This document shows positions 1 through 8,468 of a stretch of DNA of 64,000 nucleotides, piece after piece (position 1 is the stretch's first letter; every line of letters begins with the position of its first letter). Source of the stretch: Acidobacteria bacterium 13_1_20CM_3_53_8 (GTDB lineage: Bacteria > Acidobacteriota > Blastocatellia > Pyrinomonadales > Pyrinomonadaceae); assembly GCA_001920415.1 (NCBI GenBank), contig MNJR01000126.1:1-64000 (forward strand). The letters are read 5' to 3'. The notes under the pieces are model-generated. The model was not told where the DNA came from, searched no databases, and saw only the letters and a program-made list of their open reading frames with translations. Position numbers and translations under genes: made by a program.

Positions 1-535
1 TCTCGCTGGACTTTCCTATCATTATGTTCTCGGGCTTCAAATCACGATGCACAACGCCCATAGCATGAGCAGCATTTAGAACGCTCATCACAGGCTCAAG
101 CACTTGCAGCGCATCCTGCGGCGAGAAACGCCCGCGCGCTTTCAACTCCGCGTCGAGCGTGTGCCCCTCTACATATTCCATAACCATGTAGATAAGCCCT
201 TCGCTCGTCGTGCGCAGGTCGTAAACCGTTACGGCGTTCGGATGACGGAAGCGGCGCGCTGCCTGTCCCTCGCGCCGAAATCTTCTGAGCCACTCGGCGT
301 TGTTCCGCATCTGTGGCGGCAGAACTTTTATAGCGACGCGGTCGCCCAAAAGGATGTGGTGCGCGCGATAGACCGCGCCCATGCCGCCTTTGCCCAGCAT
401 GGCCTCCACGCGATACTGGCCGTCCAGCGTCGTACCGACGATTGTCGAAGGGTCGTCTTCCAGAACCTCGCCATCAACGGCGCAAAAGCTCACGCCGTCC
501 TCATACTTCGTGCTGCACACAGGGCAATACTTCAT
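1..535 (-). CDS. Serine/threonine protein kinase, 5' part (runs off window)
   Basis: The gene starts at the ATG ending at 535 and is cut by the left window edge after 178 codons. The protein opens with a zinc-ribbon-like motif (C4, C7, C18; CPVCSTKYEDGVSFC), followed by a Hanks-type kinase fold: glycine-rich loop GKGGMGAVY at about residues 48-56, the AIK lysine at K70, and the catalytic loop HRDLKPEN at 163-170. These residues indicate an active kinase phosphorylating Ser/Thr on proteins. The zinc-ribbon plus kinase arrangement is common in acidobacterial signalling kinases. The C-terminal half (activation segment and any sensor domain) is outside the window. A 179-bp gap separates it from the phosphorylase gene downstream on the coordinate axis. 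Confidence 0.9.
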   Translation of the reverse strand, partial: MKYCPVCSTKYEDGVSFCAVDGEVLEDDPSTIVGTTLDGQYRVEAMLGKGGMGAVYRAHHILLGDRVAIKVLPPQMRNNAEWLRRFRREGQAARRFRHPNAVTVYDLRTTSEGLIYMVMEYVEGHTLDAELKARGRFSPQDALQVLEPVMSVLNAAHAMGVVHRDLKPENIMIGKSSE

Positions 536-714
536 CGAAAATCTATCTCTCTGTCTTTGACCTGAATCTCAAATTCGCGGGCGCTGCCCTCTAAAGAGGT
601 GGTTTCCAAAAGAGGAGCAATAAAATGTCCACCGCTAGTTTACGAAATGATTGGGTGAGGAGCAATGCGCCAACGAATAATGCTCAATTTATCGTTCAAG
701 CGTCGGATGTTCTT

Positions 715-2874
715 TTACGAGTAAATTTTCAGCGCGTACTCTCGAACCATGCGGTCGCTATTAAATAGCGGAACGAGTGTAGAGATGGAGCGCTTCATCA
801 TCTCGACCCAGCGGCGCGGCATGTCGCGCTCGTCGCGCTCGTAATAGAGCGGCACGACCTCTTCCTCTAAAACTTTGTAGAGTGATTCGGCATCGCGAGC
901 GTCCATCGCGTGCGCGTCTTCAGTCGCGTCAAAATCGCTTATGGCGAAGCCGTTCGTGCCGTCGTAGCCTTCAATCCACCATCCGTCCAAGATAGAAAGA
1001 TTCAGCCCGCCGTTAATCGCAACCTTTTGTCCGCTCGTGCCCGAAGCTTCAAGTGGGCGACGCGGCACGTTCAGCCAAACGTCAACGGAGCGCACAAGGT
1101 GGCGCGCTACCTCCTGATCATAGTCCTCAAGAAACACTGCGCGGTTGCGAATCAACGGGTCCGATTTCCATAGAGCGAGTTGCTGAAGTATGAATTTTGC
1201 GCCCTCGTCCTGCGGATGAGCCTTTCCGGCGAAGATTAACTGCACAGGGCGCTCTTCATTGTTGATGAGACGAAGCAGACGGTTTGAATCCGTCATGAGC
1301 ATTCCCCAGCGCTTGTAGCCAGCTACGCGGCGCGCAAATCCTATGGTGAGCGCGCCAGCGTCGAACATCGTTCGGGCACTCTCCGTATACTCGCGACTCT
1401 CGCCCGCATTCATGCGCGAGTGGAACGCGCGGTGGCGCACAAACGCTATGAGCCTTCTTTTTAAGAGCGTGTGCGCGCCCCACAACTCTTCATCAGACAT
1501 CTTCTCGATGGCATCTTTCCACACCTTCGCATCGTACAGAATTTCAGTCCAATCCAGCCCAACATGCTTTTCGTAAAGCGAGCGTATGATTGGCGCAACC
1601 CACGTGGGCGCATGCACACCGTTGGTGACGGAAGTGATTGGGACTTCCCCGACAGTGCGACCGGGAAACATGTCGTGCCAGAGAGCGCGCGACACCTCGC
1701 CGTGTTTGCGGCTAACGCCGTTCGTCGAGCGACACGTTTTTATAGCGAGCGGCGTCAGCCCGAAACTCTCCGCGTCATCGTAAGGTTTGATGCGACCCAG
1801 ATTCAGAAACTCTTCGTGCGACAAATCAAGCTCTTCCTCGAAAGTCGAGCCGAAACATTTTTCGATGAGCTTAGGGTTGAACTCATCATTGCCTGCCGCG
1901 ACGGGCGTATGAGTCGTGAACACGCAAAGCTCGCGCACATGGTTCACTGCCTGACCAAAATCAATCTCTTCCTTCTTCATTATCTCGCGCGCCAGTTCCA
2001 AAGTGAGAAAAGCTGAGTGGCCTTCGTTCAAGTGATAGACGTGCGGCCTGACTCCTAGTTCTCGCAGCAGACGGACGCCGCCTATGCCCAGCAACATCTC
2101 CTGCACGACGCGCGTCTCGCGGTCGCCGCCGTAAAGATGGCCTGTCACTAAGCGGTCTGTCTCGTTGTTCTCAGGTATGTTCGTGTCCAAAAGGAAAAGC
2201 TGTACGCGCCCGACCTCTGCGAGCCAACTTTGCGCGCGCACTAATCGTCCTCGCATCTCAACTTCGACAGTGACGGGCGTGCCCTGCTCGTCCCTGACAA
2301 GAGTTATAGGCAGCACCGATGGATGCGTCTCGCCGTAATACTCTTCTTGCCAGCCGTCGCGGCGAAGCCTTTGGCGGAAATAGCCGTAGCGATAGAGAAG
2401 CCCTACGGCTACGAGCGGCAGTCCAAGGTCGCTCGCGGATTTCAGATGATCGCCAGCGAGCATTCCAAGACCGCCCGAATAGAGCGGCAAAGAATTATGC
2501 ACGCCATATTCAGCACAAAAATATGCGACCGCATGTTCTGTTGTAATCTTCGTATCATTTTGCGGCCACCACCTGCGCCCGTCTTCCATATACTTATCGA
2601 ACTCTTTAGCAAGCTCTCGCACGCGCGCTATGTAATCCGGGTCGGTCGCCATCTCTGTCAAACGAACTTCCGAAGACTCTGCGAGCAGACGACGCGGGTT
2701 GTGCTCGCACTCTTCCCAGACCACAGGGTCTAAATCTCTGAAGAGAGCCGTTCCGCCCGGCGTCCAACTCCACCAGTAGTTCCATGCGACTCTTTCCAAC
2801 GGGCGCAAAGGCTCTGGCAACTGTGTCTCTTCCTGTATAGACATCTCTTCAAAAACGTTCTCGACGTGAATCAT
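715..2874 (-). CDS. glgP: Alpha-glucan phosphorylase (GT35, short bacterial/archaeal type)
   Basis: About 719 residues. It catalyses phosphorolysis of alpha-1,4-glucans (glycogen, maltodextrins) to glucose-1-phosphate in the cytoplasm. The N-terminal 100 residues match the DUF3417 module typical of the short phosphorylases (NYWWSWTPGG), followed by AEYGVHNSLPLYSGGLG and the PLP-binding signature EASGTSGQK near residue 615, then DGWWIEGYDG. The ATG ending at 2874 is used; a TTG immediately upstream and an ATG at 2844 are alternatives. The macro-domain gene ends on the upstream side only 29 bp away on the same strand, so the two may be cotranscribed. Function of the family is well established; glycogen as the cellular substrate is inferred. 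Confidence 0.93.
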   Translation of the reverse strand: MIHVENVFEEMSIQEETQLPEPLRPLERVAWNYWWSWTPGGTALFRDLDPVVWEECEHNPRRLLAESSEVRLTEMATDPDYIARVRELAKEFDKYMEDGRRWWPQNDTKITTEHAVAYFCAEYGVHNSLPLYSGGLGMLAGDHLKSASDLGLPLVAVGLLYRYGYFRQRLRRDGWQEEYYGETHPSVLPITLVRDEQGTPVTVEVEMRGRLVRAQSWLAEVGRVQLFLLDTNIPENNETDRLVTGHLYGGDRETRVVQEMLLGIGGVRLLRELGVRPHVYHLNEGHSAFLTLELAREIMKKEEIDFGQAVNHVRELCVFTTHTPVAAGNDEFNPKLIEKCFGSTFEEELDLSHEEFLNLGRIKPYDDAESFGLTPLAIKTCRSTNGVSRKHGEVSRALWHDMFPGRTVGEVPITSVTNGVHAPTWVAPIIRSLYEKHVGLDWTEILYDAKVWKDAIEKMSDEELWGAHTLLKRRLIAFVRHRAFHSRMNAGESREYTESARTMFDAGALTIGFARRVAGYKRWGMLMTDSNRLLRLINNEERPVQLIFAGKAHPQDEGAKFILQQLALWKSDPLIRNRAVFLEDYDQEVARHLVRSVDVWLNVPRRPLEASGTSGQKVAINGGLNLSILDGWWIEGYDGTNGFAISDFDATEDAHAMDARDAESLYKVLEEEVVPLYYERDERDMPRRWVEMMKRSISTLVPLFNSDRMVREYALKIYS

Positions 2875-2903
2875 CAATATTTCGGTCCTGCTTCTAGATT
2901 GGA

Positions 2904-3452
2904 TTAAGAAAATCTCTGGTGACGCAAAAAATCTTCAGCATCTCGCTGCTGAAAAAAGAGCAGTCGCACTTCTTCGATTAAATGCTCTGCGGATTTCAAG
3001 AACTCTTCAATCGCTTGCGAGGAAACCTGCGCGGCTTCCGCGCGAGGATAGCCGAACGCGCCCGTAGAGATTGAAGGGAAAGCTATTGAAGCGAGGGCGT
3101 GCTCTGCTGCAAGCGCAAGCGAGTTTCTGTAGCATGCGGCGAGAAGCTCTGCCTCGCGCCCATCCTGCATGCCGTAGATTGGGCCAACCGTATGAATCAC
3201 ATAACGCGCGGGCAGATTGCCTGCCGTAGTGATAACAGCCTCGCCTGTGGGCAAACCTTCGGGATAAATTTTCCGGCGAATTTCGCGGCACTCCTCCAGA
3301 ATTTTTCCGCCGCCCACGCGATGGATCGCCCCGTCAACACCACCCCCGCCCAGGAGAGTCGAGTTCGCAGCATTAACCACAGCATCCGCACGCTCCCGCG
3401 TAATGTCGCCAACAAGAACGCGCACACGGCCATCAAGAAAAGTCTCAAACAT
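2904..3452 (-). CDS. Macro domain protein (ADP-ribose / O-acetyl-ADP-ribose hydrolase-like)
   Basis: A single macro domain fills the 182 residues. The signature VVNAANSTLLGGGGVDGAIH (residues 26-45) and the later SISTGAFGYP loop are those of the YmdB/MacroD-type ADP-ribose binding pocket. Members remove ADP-ribose from proteins or deacetylate O-acetyl-ADP-ribose, so a cytoplasmic de-ADP-ribosylation role is likely but the substrate is not visible. ATG start ends at 3452. A family D hairpin (3459-3546) lies directly upstream, leaving only about 7 nt between its arm and the start codon and no clear Shine-Dalgarno. It precedes the glucan phosphorylase gene by 29 bp. Confidence 0.9.
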   Translation of the reverse strand: MFETFLDGRVRVLVGDITRERADAVVNAANSTLLGGGGVDGAIHRVGGGKILEECREIRRKIYPEGLPTGEAVITTAGNLPARYVIHTVGPIYGMQDGREAELLAACYRNSLALAAEHALASIAFPSISTGAFGYPRAEAAQVSSQAIEEFLKSAEHLIEEVRLLFFQQRDAEDFLRHQRFS

Positions 3453-3458
3453 ATAAAG

Positions 3459-3546
3459 ACAGTTTACAGTTTTCAGTTTTTAGTTTTCAGAAGAAGAGCG
3501 AAAAGCTTTCGGCTTAAAACTGAAAACTGAAAACTTAAAACTGTTC
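3459..3546. repeat. Hairpin element, family D (CAGTTTTCAGTTTTTAG words)
   Basis: Left arm about 3459-3490, right arm about 3520-3546; the arms are inverted copies built of CAGTTTT/AGTTTTC words. It fills the gap between two minus-strand genes. The stop codon of the upstream-transcribed gene (3547) abuts it. Confidence 0.75.
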
Positions 3547-3894
3547 TCACTCGTCACTTATCACTTCCTCTCTAGGCTCCACGCTGACTTCGTCGAACAT
3601 GTCTTGTCGTCGCAAAGCTTCGGCGACGCCTTTTGCTTTGTGCTCTGTGAGCGGATGATTGGCGTCGGTGCTGGCTATCTCGAAGAGGCGGTCGTCGAGC
3701 ATGATTACGCCCAGATAGCCTAGCGGCACGCCGGGCGCGACCTGTATGTCGCCCATGTTGTGAATCTTGAAACTGCCGGTCTGTTCGACCCAGTCCTCTA
3801 TGAACGGGTCGCAGAGGGCGTGACGGGCTTCTTCTTCGGTTAGGTACGCGCCTTCAACTATAAGACAGTATTCGCGTCCTGCGTTGGTCTTCAT
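3547..3894 (-). CDS. Hypothetical protein, 115 aa
   Basis: I do not recognise a family. The protein is acidic, lacks a signal peptide or membrane segment, and begins MKTNAGREYCLIVEGAYLTE at an ATG ending 3894. Its composition and even codon use like its neighbours suggest a real gene. The final residues (EVISDE) are encoded by GATAAGTGACGAGTGAG, which resembles the family J hairpin words seen at 22692-22721, so the C-terminus may have been supplied by an inserted repeat. It sits between the VWA gene and the macro-domain gene, all on the minus strand. Confidence 0.7.
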   Translation of the reverse strand: MKTNAGREYCLIVEGAYLTEEEARHALCDPFIEDWVEQTGSFKIHNMGDIQVAPGVPLGYLGVIMLDDRLFEIASTDANHPLTEHKAKGVAEALRRQDMFDEVSVEPREEVISDE

Positions 3895-4064
3895 CGGAGT
3901 GGATTAAAGGATTTGGCTGCCGCGCTTTTTCTTCGCGGGGCGCAGCACGAGCGACACTTTACCACCGAAGCGGCGCGCACGGCAAAATTTTTCTTCAAAA
4001 AGATTAACGCCGCCCGTCTGCTTTCATGCGCTCGGCGGCGTCAAGGGTTGACGAAACATCAACC

Positions 4065-4174
4065 TAATTTTGGATTTTGGATTTTAGATTTTGGATTAGC
4101 GATTAGCGAACAGATTGAAGTCTGGCAACAAGCTCTCTTTCAATCCAAAATCGTAAATCCAAAATCCAAAATTT
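4065..4174. repeat. Hairpin element, family C (TTTTGGATTTTAGATTTTGG words)
   Basis: Left arm about 4065-4097, right arm about 4141-4174, loop about 43 nt. The element begins right after the stop codon of the VWA gene (4175-4177). Confidence 0.8.
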
Positions 4175-4915
4175 TTAGTAGGCTGTCGAAGTGCGGTCGT
4201 TCAGCACACGGCTAAAGCGCTCGAAGTAAGCGTTGAAAGTTACGAAATCGGTCATGCCCTGAAAGAAGGCTCGCCCGCCAGTCTCTTCCGCCAGACGGCT
4301 CAGCGAGGTCTGGCCGTAGAAGCTGGCCGTGTGATTGAAGCTGGTAAGCCCTACGCTCGGCGCGTAGAAAGTATAAACCGCAACGTTCCGCTTCTTGGCT
4401 TCCTTTATAGCGCGAAGCAGGTCAACCGTGTTGCCTGCGGCGGTCGCATCCAAGCCCTGCGAAATGTCCAGCCCGTCCGAGACAAGCAAGAGCGCGTTCG
4501 GATTTCCATTCTGATTATCGAATCGGCGCAATGCCTCAACGACTTCGACGTAAGGGTTGTAGGACGTAGCAGACTCGCTCGCTACGGGCACGCGCAAAGA
4601 GCGCGCAGCCTCTTCTAGATTGGTCGTGAACGGCTGGCGCACTTGAAGCGTTCCGCTCGTTATGTAAGCGACCATCACGCGCGAGCCATCGGGCAGGTTT
4701 CTAATAAAATCGCGCGTCACGTTAAGCTCGTTGCCCACGTGCGAGACCAGATCGTCTTGAATCAAAATCGCCAGATTCAGCTTCGCCTGAACGCGAGCAG
4801 AATGGTTAGCACTGCTTTCATGATCACCCTGCGGCCTTGCGAACGCCGTCGAGTTAATCGAGATTGCCGCGAAGATTGCGAGGCTTGCTAAACTTGCGAA
4901 AAACTTCCTGAACAT
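4175..4915 (-). CDS. Secreted VWA domain protein
   Basis: 246 residues with a cleavable signal peptide (MFRKFFASLASLAIFAAIS, cut probably after AFA near residue 26). The rest is one von Willebrand factor A-like domain: NLAILIQDD at the first metal-site strand, and LLLVSDGLD in the central strand. The canonical MIDAS DxSxS is degenerate (DDLVS), so metal-dependent ligand binding is doubtful. Family members of this type occur in Acidobacteria as exported proteins of unknown role. ATG ending 4915 is preceded by a good AAGGAAAG ribosome binding site. Extracytoplasmic location is inferred from the signal peptide. Confidence 0.85.
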   Translation of the reverse strand: MFRKFFASLASLAIFAAISINSTAFARPQGDHESSANHSARVQAKLNLAILIQDDLVSHVGNELNVTRDFIRNLPDGSRVMVAYITSGTLQVRQPFTTNLEEAARSLRVPVASESATSYNPYVEVVEALRRFDNQNGNPNALLLVSDGLDISQGLDATAAGNTVDLLRAIKEAKKRNVAVYTFYAPSVGLTSFNHTASFYGQTSLSRLAEETGGRAFFQGMTDFVTFNAYFERFSRVLNDRTSTAY

Positions 4916-5016
4916 TTCACTTCTTTCCTTTTCGACTTGAATGCCCGAATCGAAACGGGCTTCACCAAATGTTGTCCGAATTTAAGATGCAGAAAGTTGC
5001 GAAGATGTAGCCTGAG

Positions 5017-5142
5017 AAAAGGCAAAAGTAAAAAGGCAAAAGGCAAAAGTGAAGAAGGATTGAACGCTCTCTTACTTTTGCCTTTTTACTTTTACCTTTT
5101 GACTTTCCTTTGCCTTCTTCAGTTTGCCTTTTTACTTTTGAC
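5017..5142. repeat. Hairpin element, family B (AAAAGGCAAAAGGTAAAAG words)
   Basis: Left arm about 5017-5050 is purine-rich; the right arm about 5072-5142 is its longer pyrimidine-rich complement, with extra word copies. It starts directly after the stop codon of the DCC protein gene at 5143. Confidence 0.8.
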
Positions 5143-5547
5143 TTAATTTTTATGTAGCTTGCAGACTCCGCTGGCGTCGCAAGGGGGCGGGATTCCGAAG
5201 AGCGTATAGCGGCGGCGCGCAACCCAGCGGTAGAGGCGTGGGCCTAAAAATGTGAACGGCCAGATGGAAAGGATTGGCGCGAGCCAGCGCCAAACGGGGA
5301 GCACACGCAGAACTTCCAGCCATGCCCAGTAGCCGCTCGTCCAGCGTCCAGCCTCAGTTCTCACGTGCATCTCTTCCGAGAGTTCGGCCAACGTGTGTGG
5401 CTTGGCGCGCTCCTGATTCTCAGGCGAGTTGTAGTCCAGCCACTCTATACGCCGCTTCCTATCGAAAGGCTCTACGTGCTCGCGCATCCAAAGGCACAAA
5501 GGGCACTGCCCGTCCGTATAAACTTCTATGCGATCTGCCGAACTCAT
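5143..5547 (-). CDS. DCC family (DUF393) thiol-disulfide oxidoreductase-like protein
   Basis: 134 residues from the ATG ending at 5547. The N-terminus EVYTDGQCPLCLWM carries the family's D-x-x-C-P-x-C motif, shared with thioredoxin-fold DCC proteins whose physiological reaction is mostly unknown. Later hydrophobic stretches (VLPVWRWLAPILSIWPFTFL) could associate with a membrane. An upstream TTG at 5586 also gives an open frame, but the likely promoter at 5590-5617 would start transcription near 5583, which favours the ATG. It is transcribed divergently from the TlpA-like gene, with hairpin 5646-5754 between them. Confidence 0.83.
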   Translation of the reverse strand: MSSADRIEVYTDGQCPLCLWMREHVEPFDRKRRIEWLDYNSPENQERAKPHTLAELSEEMHVRTEAGRWTSGYWAWLEVLRVLPVWRWLAPILSIWPFTFLGPRLYRWVARRRYTLFGIPPPCDASGVCKLHKN

Positions 5548-5589
5548 AGCTCTTGTGAATCCTAGCGTATAAATCTCTTTCTGCAAGAC

Positions 5590-5617
5590 AATATAATAAC
5601 ACTGACGACGCGGGCAA
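5590..5617 (-). promoter_or_regulatory. Candidate sigma-70 promoter for the DCC gene
   Basis: On the minus strand TTGCCC (5612-5617) and TATATT (5590-5595) are separated by 16 bp. Transcription would start near 5583. Assigned only by resemblance to the consensus. Confidence 0.3.
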
Positions 5618-5645
5618 CGGCGCGATTCGTCTTTGTATCTATAAA

Positions 5646-5754
5646 GCAGTTTTCAGTTTTTAGTTTTCAGTTTTCAGAAAGAAGAGAACAGGCTTTTACT
5701 TAAAACTGAAAACTACGAACTGAAAACTGAAAACTAAAAACTGAAAACTGTTCT
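5646..5754. repeat. Hairpin element, family D
   Basis: Left arm about 5646-5678, right arm about 5700-5754, both made of CAGTTTTCAG / CTGAAAACTG words. Unusually it lies between two divergent genes, so it is in a 5' rather than a 3' region. Confidence 0.78.
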
Positions 5755-5770
5755 AAGGAAGGCCTATCAG

Positions 5771-6364
5771 ATGAAAGTTAAGTTGCTTGTGACCGCTTTC
5801 ATCCTCGCAATCGCTGGCTTGCTCTTCGCAATCTATGGAAGATCGCGTCAGGCCAGTTCTACTTCTTCCACGACTTTTCTCTCCGCCAGCGATTCGGCGG
5901 ACGCACACGACCGTTTGATTTCGGCGCAGCGCGCGACGCAAGCACCGGATTTGGCCGCAGGCACGTGGATTAACTCTGACCCGCTCAGGCTAGAAGATTT
6001 ACGCGGGCGCGTTGTGCTCGTGGACTTCTGGACTTTCGGCTGCTACAACTGCCGCAACACTCTGCCCGCGCTGAAGCGTTGGCATTCGCAGTACCACGAG
6101 CGCGGGCTGACCATTGTGGGCGTGCATTCGCCTGAACTTGATGACGAGCGAAATCTTGATAATGTGCGGCGAGAAGTGGCGTCGTTGGGCATACGCTACG
6201 CCGTCGTTACAGACAATAATTACGAAACATGGCGCGCATTCGGCGTTGAAGCCTGGCCTACAGAGGTTCTGCTGGATAAGCATGGGCGCGTTCGTTGGAT
6301 TCACGTAGGCGAAGGCAGCTACGCGGAGACCGAAGAGGCTATCAAGAAACTTTTAGCGGAATAA
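5771..6364 (+). CDS. TlpA-like thioredoxin-fold protein, membrane anchored
   Basis: 197 residues. An N-terminal hydrophobic segment (about residues 4-20) should export or anchor it. The redoxin/AlkC-TSA domain follows, with VLVDFWTFGCYNC carrying a CxxC active site (C-Y-N-C, near residues 90-93) and the cis-Pro loop AWPTEVLL. Such proteins act as periplasmic thiol-disulfide reductants or peroxidases. The ATG at 5771 has an AAGGAAGG ribosome binding site. It precedes msrP by 92 bp on the same strand, consistent with a joint role in envelope redox repair, although MsrP normally takes electrons from MsrQ rather than a thioredoxin. Confidence 0.87.
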   Translation: MKVKLLVTAFILAIAGLLFAIYGRSRQASSTSSTTFLSASDSADAHDRLISAQRATQAPDLAAGTWINSDPLRLEDLRGRVVLVDFWTFGCYNCRNTLPALKRWHSQYHERGLTIVGVHSPELDDERNLDNVRREVASLGIRYAVVTDNNYETWRAFGVEAWPTEVLLDKHGRVRWIHVGEGSYAETEEAIKKLLAE

Positions 6365-6456
6365 TTTTTTGTAAGGAATAGCTTCTAGGCGCGACTAACC
6401 TGTAAGGGCAAACCGAATGGCTTGTCCCGTTCGTAATTTCATTCGGTAAGCGAATC

Positions 6457-7434
6457 ATGGTGATTAAAAAACCCGCTGGCATAAAATCAAGCGAGATAAC
6501 GGACAAGAAAGTTTACTTGAACCGTCGGCTGTTCATGCGCGGGGCGGCGCTCGCTGGAAGCGCGCTCGCAACTGGCTGGCTCTACCGCTCATTGAATGCA
6601 CCGCCACAGCCTCCGCGCGCCAACGCCAAAATTGAGAACGTCCTTAAGCCGCAGCCTACGTTTGAAGTGCCTGCAGTCAATGAGAAGCTGACGCCGCTTG
6701 AGTCAATCACTACTTACAACAATTTCTACGAGTTCGACACGAACAAGGGCGGCGTGGCAAGCGCTGCTGCGGATTTCGTAACGCGCCCTTGGTCTGTCTC
6801 TGTAGAAGGTCTTGTCAACAAGCCAAAAGTTTTCGACATAGACGAATTGCTCGGGCTTGCGCCGCAGGAAGAACGCATCTACCGCTTCCGCTGCGTGGAA
6901 GGCTGGTCAATGGTTATACCATGGGACGGCTTTCCGCTCTCAAAACTTTTAGAGGCGGTCGAGCCGCAATCAAACGCGAAGTACGTTGCGTTCCAGACGC
7001 TATATGATCCGAAGCGCATGCCGAATCAAAGCACAGGGATTTTAGATTGGCCTTACGTCGAAGGGCTTCGCATGGACGAAGCCATGCACCCGCTCACAAT
7101 CCTTGCGACGGGAATTTACGGCGAGGTGCTGCCGCCACAGGACGGCGCGCCCATTCGATTGGTCGTCCCTTGGAAATACGGATTCAAGAGCATCAAGTCC
7201 ATAGTCAAGATCAAGCTGGTTGAGACGGAGCCTCCGACCACTTGGAACATAGCAGCGCCCGACGAGTACGGCTTTTATTCAAACGTCAACCCACAGGTAA
7301 ATCATCCACGCTGGAGCCAGGCACGCGAGCAACGCATAGGCGAGTTCAGCAAGAGGCCGACGCTGATGTTCAACGGCTACGCCGAACAGGTCGCGCACCT
7401 TTATGACGGGATGGATTTGAGGAAATACTATTGA
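6457..7434 (+). CDS. msrP: Periplasmic methionine sulfoxide reductase catalytic subunit MsrP (YedY)
   Basis: 325 residues, sulfite-oxidase-fold molybdopterin enzyme that reduces methionine sulfoxide in periplasmic proteins. A twin-arginine-like signal is present near residue 23 ([11 protein letters not shown]). The molybdenum-ligating cysteine lies in [10 protein letters not shown] near residue 148, and [34 protein letters not shown] and HPRWSQA match the E. coli YedY core closely. It is followed 158 bp later by msrQ, with hairpin 7446-7560 in between. The upstream TlpA-like gene probably shares the transcript. No convincing Shine-Dalgarno is seen at the ATG. Confidence 0.95.
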   Translation: MVIKKPAGIKSSEITDKKVYLNRRLFMRGAALAGSALATGWLYRSLNAPPQPPRANAKIENVLKPQPTFEVPAVNEKLTPLESITTYNNFYEFDTNKGGVASAAADFVTRPWSVSVEGLVNKPKVFDIDELLGLAPQEERIYRFRCVEGWSMVIPWDGFPLSKLLEAVEPQSNAKYVAFQTLYDPKRMPNQSTGILDWPYVEGLRMDEAMHPLTILATGIYGEVLPPQDGAPIRLVVPWKYGFKSIKSIVKIKLVETEPPTTWNIAAPDEYGFYSNVNPQVNHPRWSQAREQRIGEFSKRPTLMFNGYAEQVAHLYDGMDLRKYY

Positions 7435-7445
7435 GGTAATCCTTA

Positions 7446-7560
7446 GCGAGCTTAAGCATTTCCCTTTGCGCCTTTGCGTGAACATGCAATTCACATGAAT
7501 CTTACGTGTTAATAGAATTGAGGGTTCACGCAAAGGCGCAAAGATAAGAGATAAGCTCGC
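7446..7560. repeat. Hairpin element, family I (TTTGCGCCTTTGCGTGAA arms), copy 1
   Basis: GCGAGCTTAAGC at 7446-7457 pairs with the region ending GCTCGC at 7560; CTTTGCGCCTTTGCGTGAA pairs with TTCACGCAAAGGCGCAAAG. The arms recur at 14319-14446. It starts 12 nt after the msrP stop codon. Confidence 0.8.
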
Positions 7561-7592
7561 AAAGCGGTTTGAATGAATTTTAAGTTAATCGC

Positions 7593-8213
7593 ATGACGCC
7601 TGATCCGAAATTCTCAAAGCTAGTTGTGTTTGTGAACAGCCTTGTGCCGCTCGTGCTGTTGTTGTGGGACGCGGCGCACAAGAGGATGGGCGCGAACCCC
7701 CTTGAATTTGCTACGCGCACGACCGGGATGCTCACGCTCGTCTTCCTTCTAATCTCGCTCGCTGTGACGCCTGCGCGAAAGTTGACGGGTTGGCAGTGGC
7801 TTGGAAAGCATCGCCGCATGCTAGGTCTATTTGCATTCTTCTACGGCTTTCTGCACCTGATGACTTACGTCTGGTTTGATAAGTTCTTCAACCTGAAAGC
7901 TGCGGGGCTGGACATACTCAACCGCCCGTTCATAGCCGTAGGCATGGCTGCCTTCTTCATAATGATCCCGCTCGCTGTAACTTCGACGAACAAGATGGTC
8001 AAGCGATTGGGCGGGAAGCGCTGGAATCGTCTGCACAAGACCGCATACGTTGCTGCGGCACTCGGCGCGCTGCACTACTACATGCTGGTTAAGGCGGACA
8101 CTCGATTGCCGCTCACGCTTGCTGCGGTTCTAGGAATACTGCTGGGCTATCGTCTCTTTATCAATTACATTCAACCGAAACCACCGGTAAGATTGCTCGC
8201 CCCGCGTCGCTAA
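7593..8213 (+). CDS. msrQ: Heme-binding membrane subunit MsrQ (YedZ)
   Basis: 206 residues, an integral inner-membrane protein of the ferric-reductase-like family with about six predicted transmembrane helices. It carries heme b and passes electrons from the quinone pool or flavin reductase to MsrP. Supporting sequence: GMLTLVFLLISLAVTPAR, the helix with FYGFLHLMTYVWFD supplying histidine ligands, and RLHKTAYVAAALGALHYYML with two further conserved histidines. ATG at 7593. Adjacent to msrP as in the classical yedYZ operon. Confidence 0.94.
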   Translation: MTPDPKFSKLVVFVNSLVPLVLLLWDAAHKRMGANPLEFATRTTGMLTLVFLLISLAVTPARKLTGWQWLGKHRRMLGLFAFFYGFLHLMTYVWFDKFFNLKAAGLDILNRPFIAVGMAAFFIMIPLAVTSTNKMVKRLGGKRWNRLHKTAYVAAALGALHYYMLVKADTRLPLTLAAVLGILLGYRLFINYIQPKPPVRLLAPRR

Positions 8214-8328
8214 AACATTCCAGATAAAAAGAAGCATCTTAGCTTTCGAGCAGAACTAGATTTCATTACGAGCATAAAGGCGACTGAAGAATTTCAAATT
8301 TGAGATTTCAGATTTGAAGTCTTTCAAT

Positions 8329-8418
8329 CGTCCCTACGGGACTCAATTATTTCTCTTGTTCTCCTGTTCCCAGCACTCAAAGTGCTAAGCTCTTATCAGA
8401 AGTCCCTGACGGGACTTT
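8329..8418. repeat. Three small REP-like palindromes
   Basis: Three short stems follow each other: GTCCCTACGGGAC (8330-8342), AGCACTCAAAGTGCT (8372-8386) and AAGTCCCTGACGGGACTT (8400-8417). The first and third share the same GTCCC/GGGAC stem. A fourth inverted motif with ATTTCAAAT/ATTTGAA words lies just before at about 8290-8320. The rest of the 8214-8468 gap shows nothing else. Confidence 0.55.
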
Positions 8419-8468
8419 TCCATCAGTTTCTCAGACAAGATTTGCACTGAAAATATGAGGTATTCTTG

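Noticed and set aside
1471-2016. Plus-strand open frame opposite the glucan phosphorylase gene
   Set aside because: Shadow of the highly conserved minus-strand gene; no ribosome site and no domain.
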